A DNA stretch of 7,545 nucleotides from Candidatus Pelagibacter sp. TMED118. GTDB taxonomy: Bacteria; Pseudomonadota; Alphaproteobacteria; Pelagibacterales; Pelagibacteraceae. The notes below the pieces were generated by a model that saw only the letters and a program-made list of their open reading frames with translations, made no database searches and was not told where the DNA came from. Below are positions 1 to 6,196 of the stretch, piece by piece; position 1 is the first letter of the stretch; every line of letters starts with the position of its first letter. The DNA is taken from contig NHFT02000004.1 of assembly GCA_002170205.2 (NCBI GenBank), forward strand, positions 74,968-82,512. The letters are read 5' to 3'. The translations under genes and the position numbers were made by a program.

Positions 1-396
1 CAATGAGTTTATTAATTGATATTCTATTTCACCTTGATTTACTTGAAGTGATCTTCCTGTGGCCCAATGATAAAGTATCATACCGTCATATGCACTTTGA
101 CTTATAGTTACAACTCCATTTGTTGAAAGTTGTCTTTTTGCGATCTGTTCTTGACTGTTAAAACTTAGCAACCATAAATCATATGCTTCTTGTTCGGTCA
201 TTCCGAAATTGTACAATCCTTCACCGTATGCAGTACCATCAAAACCATTGTAATCTCTAAAAAAACTTAATGCTAATAATCTTGCATTATCACTACTGGT
301 AACACCTGCAATATCCAACTTGGTAGCATATGCTGTTTCATCTCTAACAGTAAAATCACTCCAAACTTTTTTAAATCTATCTTCTACTGTTTCCAT
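1..396 (-). CDS. Unidentified protein, N-terminal 132 residues; possible lysozyme-like fold
   Basis: This is the last gene of the leftward operon that the window shows; its C-terminus lies beyond position 1. The reading frame is open for all 132 codons. The start ATG (396-394) overlaps the TAA stop of the spike gene as TAATG and has AGGA 8 nt upstream, so the start is well supported and translation is probably coupled. I do not recognise the protein by name. Residues 42-112 loosely follow the layout of GH24 phage lysozymes: an aromatic/Gly-rich stretch (FFRDYNGFDGTAYGEGLYNF), then a TEQEAYDLWL helix, then ISQSAYDGMILYHWATG, which resembles the LTQxQFDALVSFxFNxG signature. The usual catalytic Glu of the FEG motif is not evident. 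Its place after hub and spike genes suggests a structural or tail-associated role. Coding is near certain; the fold is a guess. Confidence 0.85.
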   Translation of the reverse strand, partial: METVEDRFKKVWSDFTVRDETAYATKLDIAGVTSSDNARLLALSFFRDYNGFDGTAYGEGLYNFGMTEQEAYDLWLLSFNSQEQIAKRQLSTNGVVTISQSAYDGMILYHWATGRSLQVNQGEIEYQLINSL

Positions 397-1910
397 TATG
401 TTGGTCCTGCTCTTTCATTAAACTGTGGTGGTAAATTATTTCCTGCTACTCTGCCATCCGATAGATTGTTATTTGGATTTTCATTAAAGTTATCTACTTT
501 TTCTTGACTGTTTCTAGGATTATGTCTTTGTGAACCTTTGCCTTGAACATTTCCTTTACTACTATTGGGCTGTTGGTTGTTTTTGATCTTTGACATATCA
601 ATGTCTTTTGCAGTTAAATCTGCGTTAGGACTTGCAGGTTGAGGAAGCATTTCTTGTTCTTCTGCATGTCCTCCCCACGGTTCAGCTTCAGGTACTCGAC
701 CAGTTATGCTTTCCTTAATGCTAGTATTAATCTCAAGATTATTAGGTGTAGGTTTTGTTGCTTCTGTGGCTTGTGGACCGTTAAGATCAATTAAACCATC
801 AGTGCTGATTCTAATATTACCTACTGCTTTGATATGTCCGTTGAGATCAGTTGTTAGTTTAATATCTTTGTTACTGTGTAAATTGAATTCACCTTGAGCA
901 GTTTCAATTGCCATATCACCTTTTCTTGCTTTTATATTAATTGCATCTGCATCTAAATTAAAATCACCACCGCAATATAAATTAAAATCATTGCTTGTAC
1001 GCATACTAACATCATCTTCTGCATAGATATCAATTTTTCCGTCTTGACTCATTTGTATCCATGACTTACCTGTTTGACTTATAATATAGATAAATCCAGC
1101 GCCATCATGAAATAAAATTTGTGCTCCGCCAGCACTACCCAAACGCATAAGATTACTAAGTCCACCTTTCCTACTTTTGTCTGGTGCTAAACTGTAATCG
1201 CTATTTGGAAGTGTGCCATCATCCATTACAAAATGATGACCTCCAGGAGTGTTAAATCCAAAAACATTAGTTGGTGATTCTCTTCTTTGACTACTACTGC
1301 TTAGTCCTCTTAAACTATCTATACCAAGCCCTGGATGATTTTCTGTATCTCTGTAGTGCTCACTAAATTCTTCACTGGATTTAACAGTTTCTCCTGCTCC
1401 TCTTGGTCTTTTATTCATACTACCATCTTTTTTTACACTAGGATCAACTGTTGGGCCTACCACATCGCTCTCACTGTCTATAAATGTGCCAGGGTTAGTA
1501 GGAACACTAGAATTTCTAGTAATATCAGGCAACACTCCTAGCACAATACCAACGGCACTGTTATTTGGAAAAACACAAACAACTTCACTGCCTGGTGCTG
1601 GAGGATGTCCGCTCATTCCATAACTGTTGGTTGCATTTGCGTACTGATAAGCGCCACCATACGGACTTGCTCTTCTTACTCTGTGATATTCATGTCTACT
1701 TGCTTGTGTACTTTTATCACCTTGATAGTATTCACCTATTACTTGAACATACATGTATCCTTCATAACGATCATCAACTAAATCAACAACTTTACAAATA
1801 TAGATACCTTCACGTCTTTGTACTCCTCTGGATCCGTGAGCAAAAGAATTGTTGGTCTCAGCTGAATTTACTGTTTGTGAAGTGTCATATCCTGTGTGTT
1901 TATAAGCCAT
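396..1910 (-). CDS. 5: gp5-type baseplate central spike protein lacking a lysozyme domain
   Basis: This protein should form the trimeric needle at the centre of the contractile-tail baseplate, docked on the hub and pushed through the host envelope on contraction. Residues about 28-130 fit the OB-fold domain of gp5/VgrG proteins (GIYICKVVDLVDDRYEGYMYVQV, PAPGSEVVCVF, GIVLGVLPD). Residues 215-232 carry the VgrG/gp5-like FNTPGGHHFVMDDG segment. Residues about 255-378 are short repeating strands with GGDFNLDADAINIKA-like periodicity, typical of the spike beta-helix. A motif RVPEAEPWGGH (405-415) precedes an Asn/Gln/Ser-rich tail (430-504). In T4 gp5 a GH24 lysozyme sits between the OB fold and the helix; here that gap (131-210) is only a hydrophilic linker of about 80 residues. 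The start has AGGA 7 nt upstream and lies 4 nt after the hub gene's stop. The family call is firm; the gp5 name follows T4 usage. Confidence 0.87.
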   Translation of the reverse strand: MAYKHTGYDTSQTVNSAETNNSFAHGSRGVQRREGIYICKVVDLVDDRYEGYMYVQVIGEYYQGDKSTQASRHEYHRVRRASPYGGAYQYANATNSYGMSGHPPAPGSEVVCVFPNNSAVGIVLGVLPDITRNSSVPTNPGTFIDSESDVVGPTVDPSVKKDGSMNKRPRGAGETVKSSEEFSEHYRDTENHPGLGIDSLRGLSSSSQRRESPTNVFGFNTPGGHHFVMDDGTLPNSDYSLAPDKSRKGGLSNLMRLGSAGGAQILFHDGAGFIYIISQTGKSWIQMSQDGKIDIYAEDDVSMRTSNDFNLYCGGDFNLDADAINIKARKGDMAIETAQGEFNLHSNKDIKLTTDLNGHIKAVGNIRISTDGLIDLNGPQATEATKPTPNNLEINTSIKESITGRVPEAEPWGGHAEEQEMLPQPASPNADLTAKDIDMSKIKNNQQPNSSKGNVQGKGSQRHNPRNSQEKVDNFNENPNNNLSDGRVAGNNLPPQFNERAGPT

Positions 1911-1914
1911 TTTA

Positions 1915-4614
1915 TTATCCTAACATTATATCTTTTAACCATTGTTCTGCCAAATGAGCTCTAGCTTGTGGCCCTCCCCAATAAGTACTGCTATTAGGAC
2001 CAGTATTTCCTAATTCTTTTGCAATGTCAACATGAAAGCCATCGTTACCCATGTATCCATTTCCTGCACCAATTCCTGTAGCACCAAAATCTTTTGCTTT
2101 TTTAAGAAAATTTTGAACCAATGGTAAATGATCAGAATTGTCTAAGGTTAACTGTGTGCCGTCTGCGGTAAACAATCTAATATCTGCCGCACCCCCGTCG
2201 AGGTGTCTGGTCGTTCCAGTAAGTTGAGTATCCATACCTCCACTAAAAACAACTACATTGAGTCCAGTTGCCTCTGCGGCTTGTTGTAGTATATTTTTTA
2301 GTTTGGCTTTAATAGGTTTATTTCTCGTTGCTCCATTGGTAAGCTGTGCTTCTGTTACTGTTGGATTTGTAACATCTCCGGTTGTAAGTCCTTCTTCAAT
2401 TAATTCTGGACCTGTTAAATCTTCCAGTTCATTTCCTTCTTGGTCACCTTCACCTTGATCTTCAGCTAGTTTTAGTGGTTCGCCTTTTTTAGCAGGTTCT
2501 AAATCTACTTCACCTGTGCTGAGATAATCCCATACCAATCCTACATTTGTATTGATATCTCTAAAACTGTTTAAGGTCATAGTGAACTGTCCTTCACTGT
2601 AGTTTGCAGTAACTTCGAAAACTCTATACATACCTACAATACCATAGTTTGCTTCTGGTATATTCATTAGTCCAGTATTTTCATCTGGATATGTAGGAAA
2701 GTTTAGATTTAAAAAGTAGCTGACGCCACCCGTTTGATAATCTGCTTGACCTGTCAGTTTAGCTTTTCTACTTTTTGGTCTACCTAACCAATAAGGGTCT
2801 CCTCTGATCATAATTGTTTGTTGTACAAGATCTCCTAGTGTACTTAGGTTAAGTTCAACTGCACCTAAATAAACTGCACCACTTGTATCTCCTTCGTCTG
2901 GACCGTTGGTTGCTTTACTGTTGATATTCTGTATACTGTGCGTAAGTGGGTGTGTTTCTCCAAAACTTTGTTGTCTACCAACTAAATCTCTTTGTGTGAG
3001 ATATGTTGTACCTGTAATTTTATCAACATCACCTTGTTCCAACCTTCGTCGTGCTTGTTCGGCTTTTGTAAGTTCTTGTAGTTGTGGAATAAGTTTTTCC
3101 TGTTTGATTTCTAACTGCTTGACTAATTCTTCTTGGTCTTTTATAGCTTGTTTATTGTTCTCTATTGTAACTGATCTTGAATGTAATTCAACTGTTGGAC
3201 TAGTACTGTCAATAGGTGCTTTTTGTAAACCTTCAATTTCTCTTTGAAGTTTTGAAATCTCATTTTTTGACTCTTGTATTTGTTTTGATAGTTTTCCAAA
3301 GTCACCTTTTACCTTAGAAAATTCTGTGCCTGGGCCTCCTTCTCCTGCTTGAGTATTGGCTATAAACTTGCCTGCACCTTGATTGAGTGCTTGTATTTGA
3401 TAATAAGTTGTGTTCAAATATATGTCTAAACTCATTACTTCTGTGTTTAAACCAGTATAGTAATAATCAAAACGCTTTTTTAACAGTCCTTTTCTAATTA
3501 TATTTTTTAATCTTTCTTTTTGTAAATTTTCGCTTTTAATAAGTTTATCATAGGAAACAACATCATGATGAAGTTCTGGTGTAATTATAGCTTGTATCTT
3601 TATATCAAATATCTTTGCAAAGTCTCTTGCAGTCGAATCATATACATCATATGTAGTTTTTGTATCAAATGTAAACCATTTACTTAAATCTGCAAAAGTA
3701 GGAGCATCTGCTTCCTCATCATTTGGAGATTGTTTGTGAAATCCATTTTCTGCTGTTGGTAATCTTCTAAACTCTTTGGTTTGCATAAGACCTAGTATCA
3801 TTAAATCATTGAGTTGAGCACCTCTTTTTATACCGAAAGTTAAATTTCCACTACCAGTAATACTAACACTACCTAGTTTATCTGTATTAGGTTTTGATCC
3901 ACTACCAGTATCAAATCCCCAACTAGCCCAATCTTCTGCACCTTCTCCATATCCAAATTTATAAGTGTGCCAAAGATCTCTTGCCATGCTGGTAACCACT
4001 TGTTTTTGTTCTTGCTCGTTTACAATTCTTTCTAGTTCACTAATGAAAGTACCGTAGTTACTAGCACTGATATCAATGTCTTCTTTGATGCTTAACACAA
4101 GATTTTTAAAAGCATCTTGTGTTGTTTCGATAAAATCAGCTCTATAGCTTGTTCCACCATCAGCATAATTAAAATCCAATCCAGTCAGTGTACATGCATA
4201 ATAATAAGGAGTAACAATACTATCAATTGGATTACCTTGTGTATCATATCCTAAAAACTTTAGTTCAAGTAGATAACAGGCTTTGAGATGATTTACTATA
4301 TTCAACTGTCTTGCGGCTTCATATATTCTCGTATACAAAGTAGCACCTTGTGGTTCTGTTAGTGTAAAACTAAAAACATTACCAACTGCTTCTCTGTCTG
4401 GCATTGTTTTGTTGTGTGCCATTTTCATATTGTGTTCAACACTTGAAATGTTGATTTCACTCTCAACACCGCTTTGTGCAATAATTTTTGTGCGACCTAA
4501 TCCAATAGCTTCGTTGTAAAGGTTAACATCTTCTGGCCTCATCATATGGACAGTCCAGTTGTAAGTGACATTATCGTATTGATTTAAAATATTGTCTTGA
4601 TATATTTGGACCAT
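1915..4614 (-). CDS. Large baseplate hub protein (gp27-like) with C-terminal M15-type peptidase domain
   Basis: This 899-residue protein probably forms the baseplate hub and also carries the tail-tip peptidoglycan hydrolase. Residues 1-420 look like a structural hub region (FSFTLTEPQGATLYTRIYEAARQ; LLELKFLGYD). Residues about 430-530 are a highly charged predicted coiled coil (SKQIQESKNEISKLQREIEG, then KQLEIKQEKLIPQLQELTKA). Residues 580-695 hold a hub-like domain with IMIRGDPYWLGRPK (601-614) and YGIVGMYRVFEVT (657-669). An acidic Glu/Gly/Thr linker (700-760) leads to residues 761-899, which fit the Peptidase_M15_A pattern: SGG at 791-793, H804-x6-D811 in RHLDGGAADI, and H861-x-D863 in FHVDI, the expected zinc ligands and catalytic acid of D,D-/L,D-peptidases acting on murein cross-links. 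The gene lies between gp53 and gp5 and starts 2 nt after the gp53 stop, with GAGGA upstream. The hub assignment rests on context and weak similarity; the M15 call rests on motifs. Confidence 0.82.
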   Translation of the reverse strand: MVQIYQDNILNQYDNVTYNWTVHMMRPEDVNLYNEAIGLGRTKIIAQSGVESEINISSVEHNMKMAHNKTMPDREAVGNVFSFTLTEPQGATLYTRIYEAARQLNIVNHLKACYLLELKFLGYDTQGNPIDSIVTPYYYACTLTGLDFNYADGGTSYRADFIETTQDAFKNLVLSIKEDIDISASNYGTFISELERIVNEQEQKQVVTSMARDLWHTYKFGYGEGAEDWASWGFDTGSGSKPNTDKLGSVSITGSGNLTFGIKRGAQLNDLMILGLMQTKEFRRLPTAENGFHKQSPNDEEADAPTFADLSKWFTFDTKTTYDVYDSTARDFAKIFDIKIQAIITPELHHDVVSYDKLIKSENLQKERLKNIIRKGLLKKRFDYYYTGLNTEVMSLDIYLNTTYYQIQALNQGAGKFIANTQAGEGGPGTEFSKVKGDFGKLSKQIQESKNEISKLQREIEGLQKAPIDSTSPTVELHSRSVTIENNKQAIKDQEELVKQLEIKQEKLIPQLQELTKAEQARRRLEQGDVDKITGTTYLTQRDLVGRQQSFGETHPLTHSIQNINSKATNGPDEGDTSGAVYLGAVELNLSTLGDLVQQTIMIRGDPYWLGRPKSRKAKLTGQADYQTGGVSYFLNLNFPTYPDENTGLMNIPEANYGIVGMYRVFEVTANYSEGQFTMTLNSFRDINTNVGLVWDYLSTGEVDLEPAKKGEPLKLAEDQGEGDQEGNELEDLTGPELIEEGLTTGDVTNPTVTEAQLTNGATRNKPIKAKLKNILQQAAEATGLNVVVFSGGMDTQLTGTTRHLDGGAADIRLFTADGTQLTLDNSDHLPLVQNFLKKAKDFGATGIGAGNGYMGNDGFHVDIAKELGNTGPNSSTYWGGPQARAHLAEQWLKDIMLG

Positions 4615-4616
4615 TA

Positions 4617-4916
4617 TTAAGAAGTCCTCGTGGCTCTATATGTCTTTGGTGCTACTATCTTTGTCCCAGAAGTAAAATCCATGATTGGATCTCTGAGAGT
4701 ATCTCTATTGTAATGTGCAAATACCCACCACAACCTTGCACTTCCAAACATATCAAATGCTAATAGGTCTGGTCTTTTATTGTATTTTGATTGAATTATC
4801 ATTGTTATTGTTTCAACTGAAAGTGTGTCGGAGGTTATTGGAGGATTATACAACTCAAGGTATCTGCTGTTGGAATCTGTATTGGCATAATTGCTTTTGT
4901 TATCATATAAACTCAT
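4617..4916 (-). CDS. 53: Baseplate wedge protein gp53
   Basis: In T4, gp53 joins neighbouring baseplate wedges around the hub, and family members contain a LysM-like core. Here residues 47-90 show the characteristic block: RPDLLAFDMFGSARLWWVFAHYN, then RDPIMDFTSGTKIVAP, matching the family pattern of a Gly-x-x-Arg-x-W-W helix, an NxxxxxDP turn and a terminal I-x-x-P strand. The protein has 99 residues, about half of T4 gp53 (196), so it consists of a short N-terminal arm plus the core with almost no C-terminal extension. Its ATG overlaps the preceding gene's TAA as TAATG, with AGGGA a little upstream. The order gp48/54-gp53-hub-gp5 partly keeps the T4 adjacency of genes 53 and 5. Confidence is high because the WWVFA...DP motif is distinctive. 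Confidence 0.85.
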   Translation of the reverse strand: MSLYDNKSNYANTDSNSRYLELYNPPITSDTLSVETITMIIQSKYNKRPDLLAFDMFGSARLWWVFAHYNRDTLRDPIMDFTSGTKIVAPKTYRATRTS

Positions 4917-5521
4917 TAGATAAATTTCCCTGTGTATGCTCTACCGCTGATAAAATCAGTTGTTGTAAATTGATTCTTTTGTCTATCTGGATTTTGCTGA
5001 ACAGTAAGGTTTACAAACAAATTCATTAATACTGGTATTTGCATCTCCCCATTGAACAGTTTTAGATCTACATTTGAATCATATGTAGTAGAAAACTGAC
5101 TTACCACAACTGGCAATTGATTAAACTGTCTTGAACCAAACGCACTGAATTCTAGCACAGGAGGTGGTGTTCCAGGAGCAGGAAATGTTTGATTTTTACC
5201 AAAAAACATTTTACTCACACTTCTTAAAAAGTGTATACAAGCAAATGTATATCTTGCTTCATCGTCTGTTACACTAGCAAATTGACAAGTCAACTGTATA
5301 TCAGGACTTGGTGTATTTCTGTAAGCATTAAAAGTATAATTGGTGTGTGTCAAATCAAAAGGTGTATATCCTACACTTTGTGAATATGTAATATCAGGCT
5401 GTACAGGAAACATAATACCTCCATGTTCTACTAGAGGCTGAAGATCAGGCGCACCCATATATATACTTAATGCTCCAGGTTTCAACAATAATCTTGCACG
5501 ATTTCTAGCTAGTACCGGCAT
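4916..5521 (-). CDS. gp48/gp54-type baseplate tail-tube cap/initiator protein
   Basis: Proteins of this type sit on top of the hub and start polymerisation of the tail tube. The recognisable core is GGIMFPVQPDITYSQSVGY (34-52), then FDLTHTNYTFNAYRNTPSPD (55-74), a helix TDDEARYTFACIHFLRSVSKMFFG (85-108), and GTPPPVLEFSAFG (117-129) followed by LPVVVSQFSTTY. I know this arrangement from marine T4-like phages, where the genes are annotated gp48 or gp54; I cannot tell which paralogue this is, so no symbol is given. At 201 residues it is shorter than T4 gp48 or gp54. The ATG at 5521-5519 lies inside the upstream gene, a 17-nt overlap. A Shine-Dalgarno AAGGG (5535-5531), 9 nt before the ATG, supports this start. 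The stop overlaps the gp53 start by one base. Confidence 0.75.
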   Translation of the reverse strand: MPVLARNRARLLLKPGALSIYMGAPDLQPLVEHGGIMFPVQPDITYSQSVGYTPFDLTHTNYTFNAYRNTPSPDIQLTCQFASVTDDEARYTFACIHFLRSVSKMFFGKNQTFPAPGTPPPVLEFSAFGSRQFNQLPVVVSQFSTTYDSNVDLKLFNGEMQIPVLMNLFVNLTVQQNPDRQKNQFTTTDFISGRAYTGKFI

Positions 5522-6098
5522 TTAGTTTATCCCTTATAAATTCGTATGTGTTAGGTTCAATAGTACCAAAAAATTCTCTAAACACCATCATTTTTTGATT
5601 GTCATTGAGACTGGCATTTTTCATTGCATTCCTAAAATCAGTAGCACTCATGCCACCTTCTTGTATTCCAACTTCAAGGATATATGCTCCTTGGTCACTA
5701 GGTACCATTTCAGCACCTGGTTCATAATCTCTGAGAAAACCTCCACGCTTTAATCTTCCTGCATCTTTGGCACTAAACACAAGTACAACCGCAGTATTTT
5801 TTGGATCTTTTCTAGTCAAACTTACATCAGGTCTATATGGTTGTGTTTGTACAACTTTATCCAATGGTATATTAAACATGTCATTCATTATCATACGCTT
5901 CTCTTCAAAGCTAAACGGATCACGTTCTGGCGTTGCAGTTTTGCTTACTGTAGTTGCGATAAATACGTTAGCAGAACCAAACTGCTCTACTAGATCCATA
6001 TACACTTTATGATGACCTTTGTGCATAGGCTGAAATCGACCGCCGTAAAAAACAGCAACGTCTTTTGCTATATCTTCTGTCAACTGTGCATACTTCAT
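5505..6098 (-). CDS. Cytidylyltransferase-fold nucleotidyltransferase, first gene of the late operon
   Basis: The protein belongs to the HxGH nucleotidyltransferase superfamily (CTP_transf_like), which transfers AMP or CMP from a nucleotide triphosphate to a small phosphorylated substrate; NMN adenylyltransferase and pantetheine-phosphate adenylyltransferase are relatives. The N-terminal signature is FYGGRFQPMHKGHH (17-30), where the Gly-rich loop and H26-x-x-H29 bind the nucleotide phosphates. The C-terminal signature is MSATDFRNAM (150-159), matching the ISxTxIR triphosphate-binding motif. VFIATTVS (45-52) and VVLVFSAKD (104-112) fit Rossmann strands. The length (197) suits a complete single-domain enzyme. 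The substrate cannot be read from sequence; NMN is a possibility suggested only by the NadM-like GRFQPxHxGH. The gene has a strong Shine-Dalgarno AGGAGA 6 nt before ATG and lies directly behind a late promoter. Its role beside baseplate genes is unknown. Confidence 0.85.
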   Translation of the reverse strand: MKYAQLTEDIAKDVAVFYGGRFQPMHKGHHKVYMDLVEQFGSANVFIATTVSKTATPERDPFSFEEKRMIMNDMFNIPLDKVVQTQPYRPDVSLTRKDPKNTAVVLVFSAKDAGRLKRGGFLRDYEPGAEMVPSDQGAYILEVGIQEGGMSATDFRNAMKNASLNDNQKMMVFREFFGTIEPNTYEFIRDKLNAGTS

Positions 6099-6117
6099 GA
6101 GGTATCTCCTATAGTTG

Positions 6118-6125
6118 TATTTATA
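6118..6125 (-). promoter_or_regulatory. T4-type late promoter (TATAAATA) for the baseplate operon
   Basis: On the minus strand this reads TATAAATA, an exact match to the T4 late promoter box recognised by gp55-bound RNA polymerase. Transcription should start near position 6112, just ahead of the AGGAGA ribosome site at 6110-6105 and the ATG at 6098-6096. I found no second exact copy on either strand by eye; a near match in the other orientation (TATAAATG around 1479) lies inside the spike gene. Position, orientation and the nearby gp55 gene all agree. Confidence 0.8.
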
Positions 6126-6146
6126 GGATAATTATATGTGTAGTTA

Positions 6147-6175
6147 TTGACATTGTACCAAATATTGTGTATAAT
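6147..6175 (+). promoter_or_regulatory. Consensus sigma70-type promoter for gp55
   Basis: TTGACA at 6147-6152 and TATAAT at 6170-6175 are both perfect consensus hexamers with the optimal 17-bp spacer. The predicted start is near 6182, giving a leader of about 15 nt that contains the AAGGA ribosome site (6186-6190), 6 nt before the ATG at 6197. This should be read by the host housekeeping polymerase early in infection. Confidence 0.85.
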
Positions 6176-6196
6176 GGAATCAGATAAGGAATTAAA

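Noticed and set aside
706..897. Plus-strand open frame of 63 codons inside the spike gene
   Set aside because: It lies wholly antisense to a well-supported gene, has no ribosome site of note, and its translation is low-complexity Leu/Ser-rich. It is a shadow frame.
1479..1486. TATAAATG near-match to a late box on the plus strand
   Set aside because: It is antisense inside the spike gene with no plus-strand gene downstream, and one base differs from the consensus.
2906..3247. Plus-strand open frame of 113 codons, Cys/Ser/Leu-rich
   Set aside because: It is antisense to the coiled-coil part of the hub gene. Its hydrophobic composition is what antisense reading of Glu/Lys/Gln codons produces.
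5529..5540. Possible second late promoter before the gp48/54-type gene (TTATAAGGG)
   Set aside because: It differs from TATAAATA, is within the upstream coding region, and would place the transcript start on top of the ribosome site. The genes overlap and are explained by one operon.
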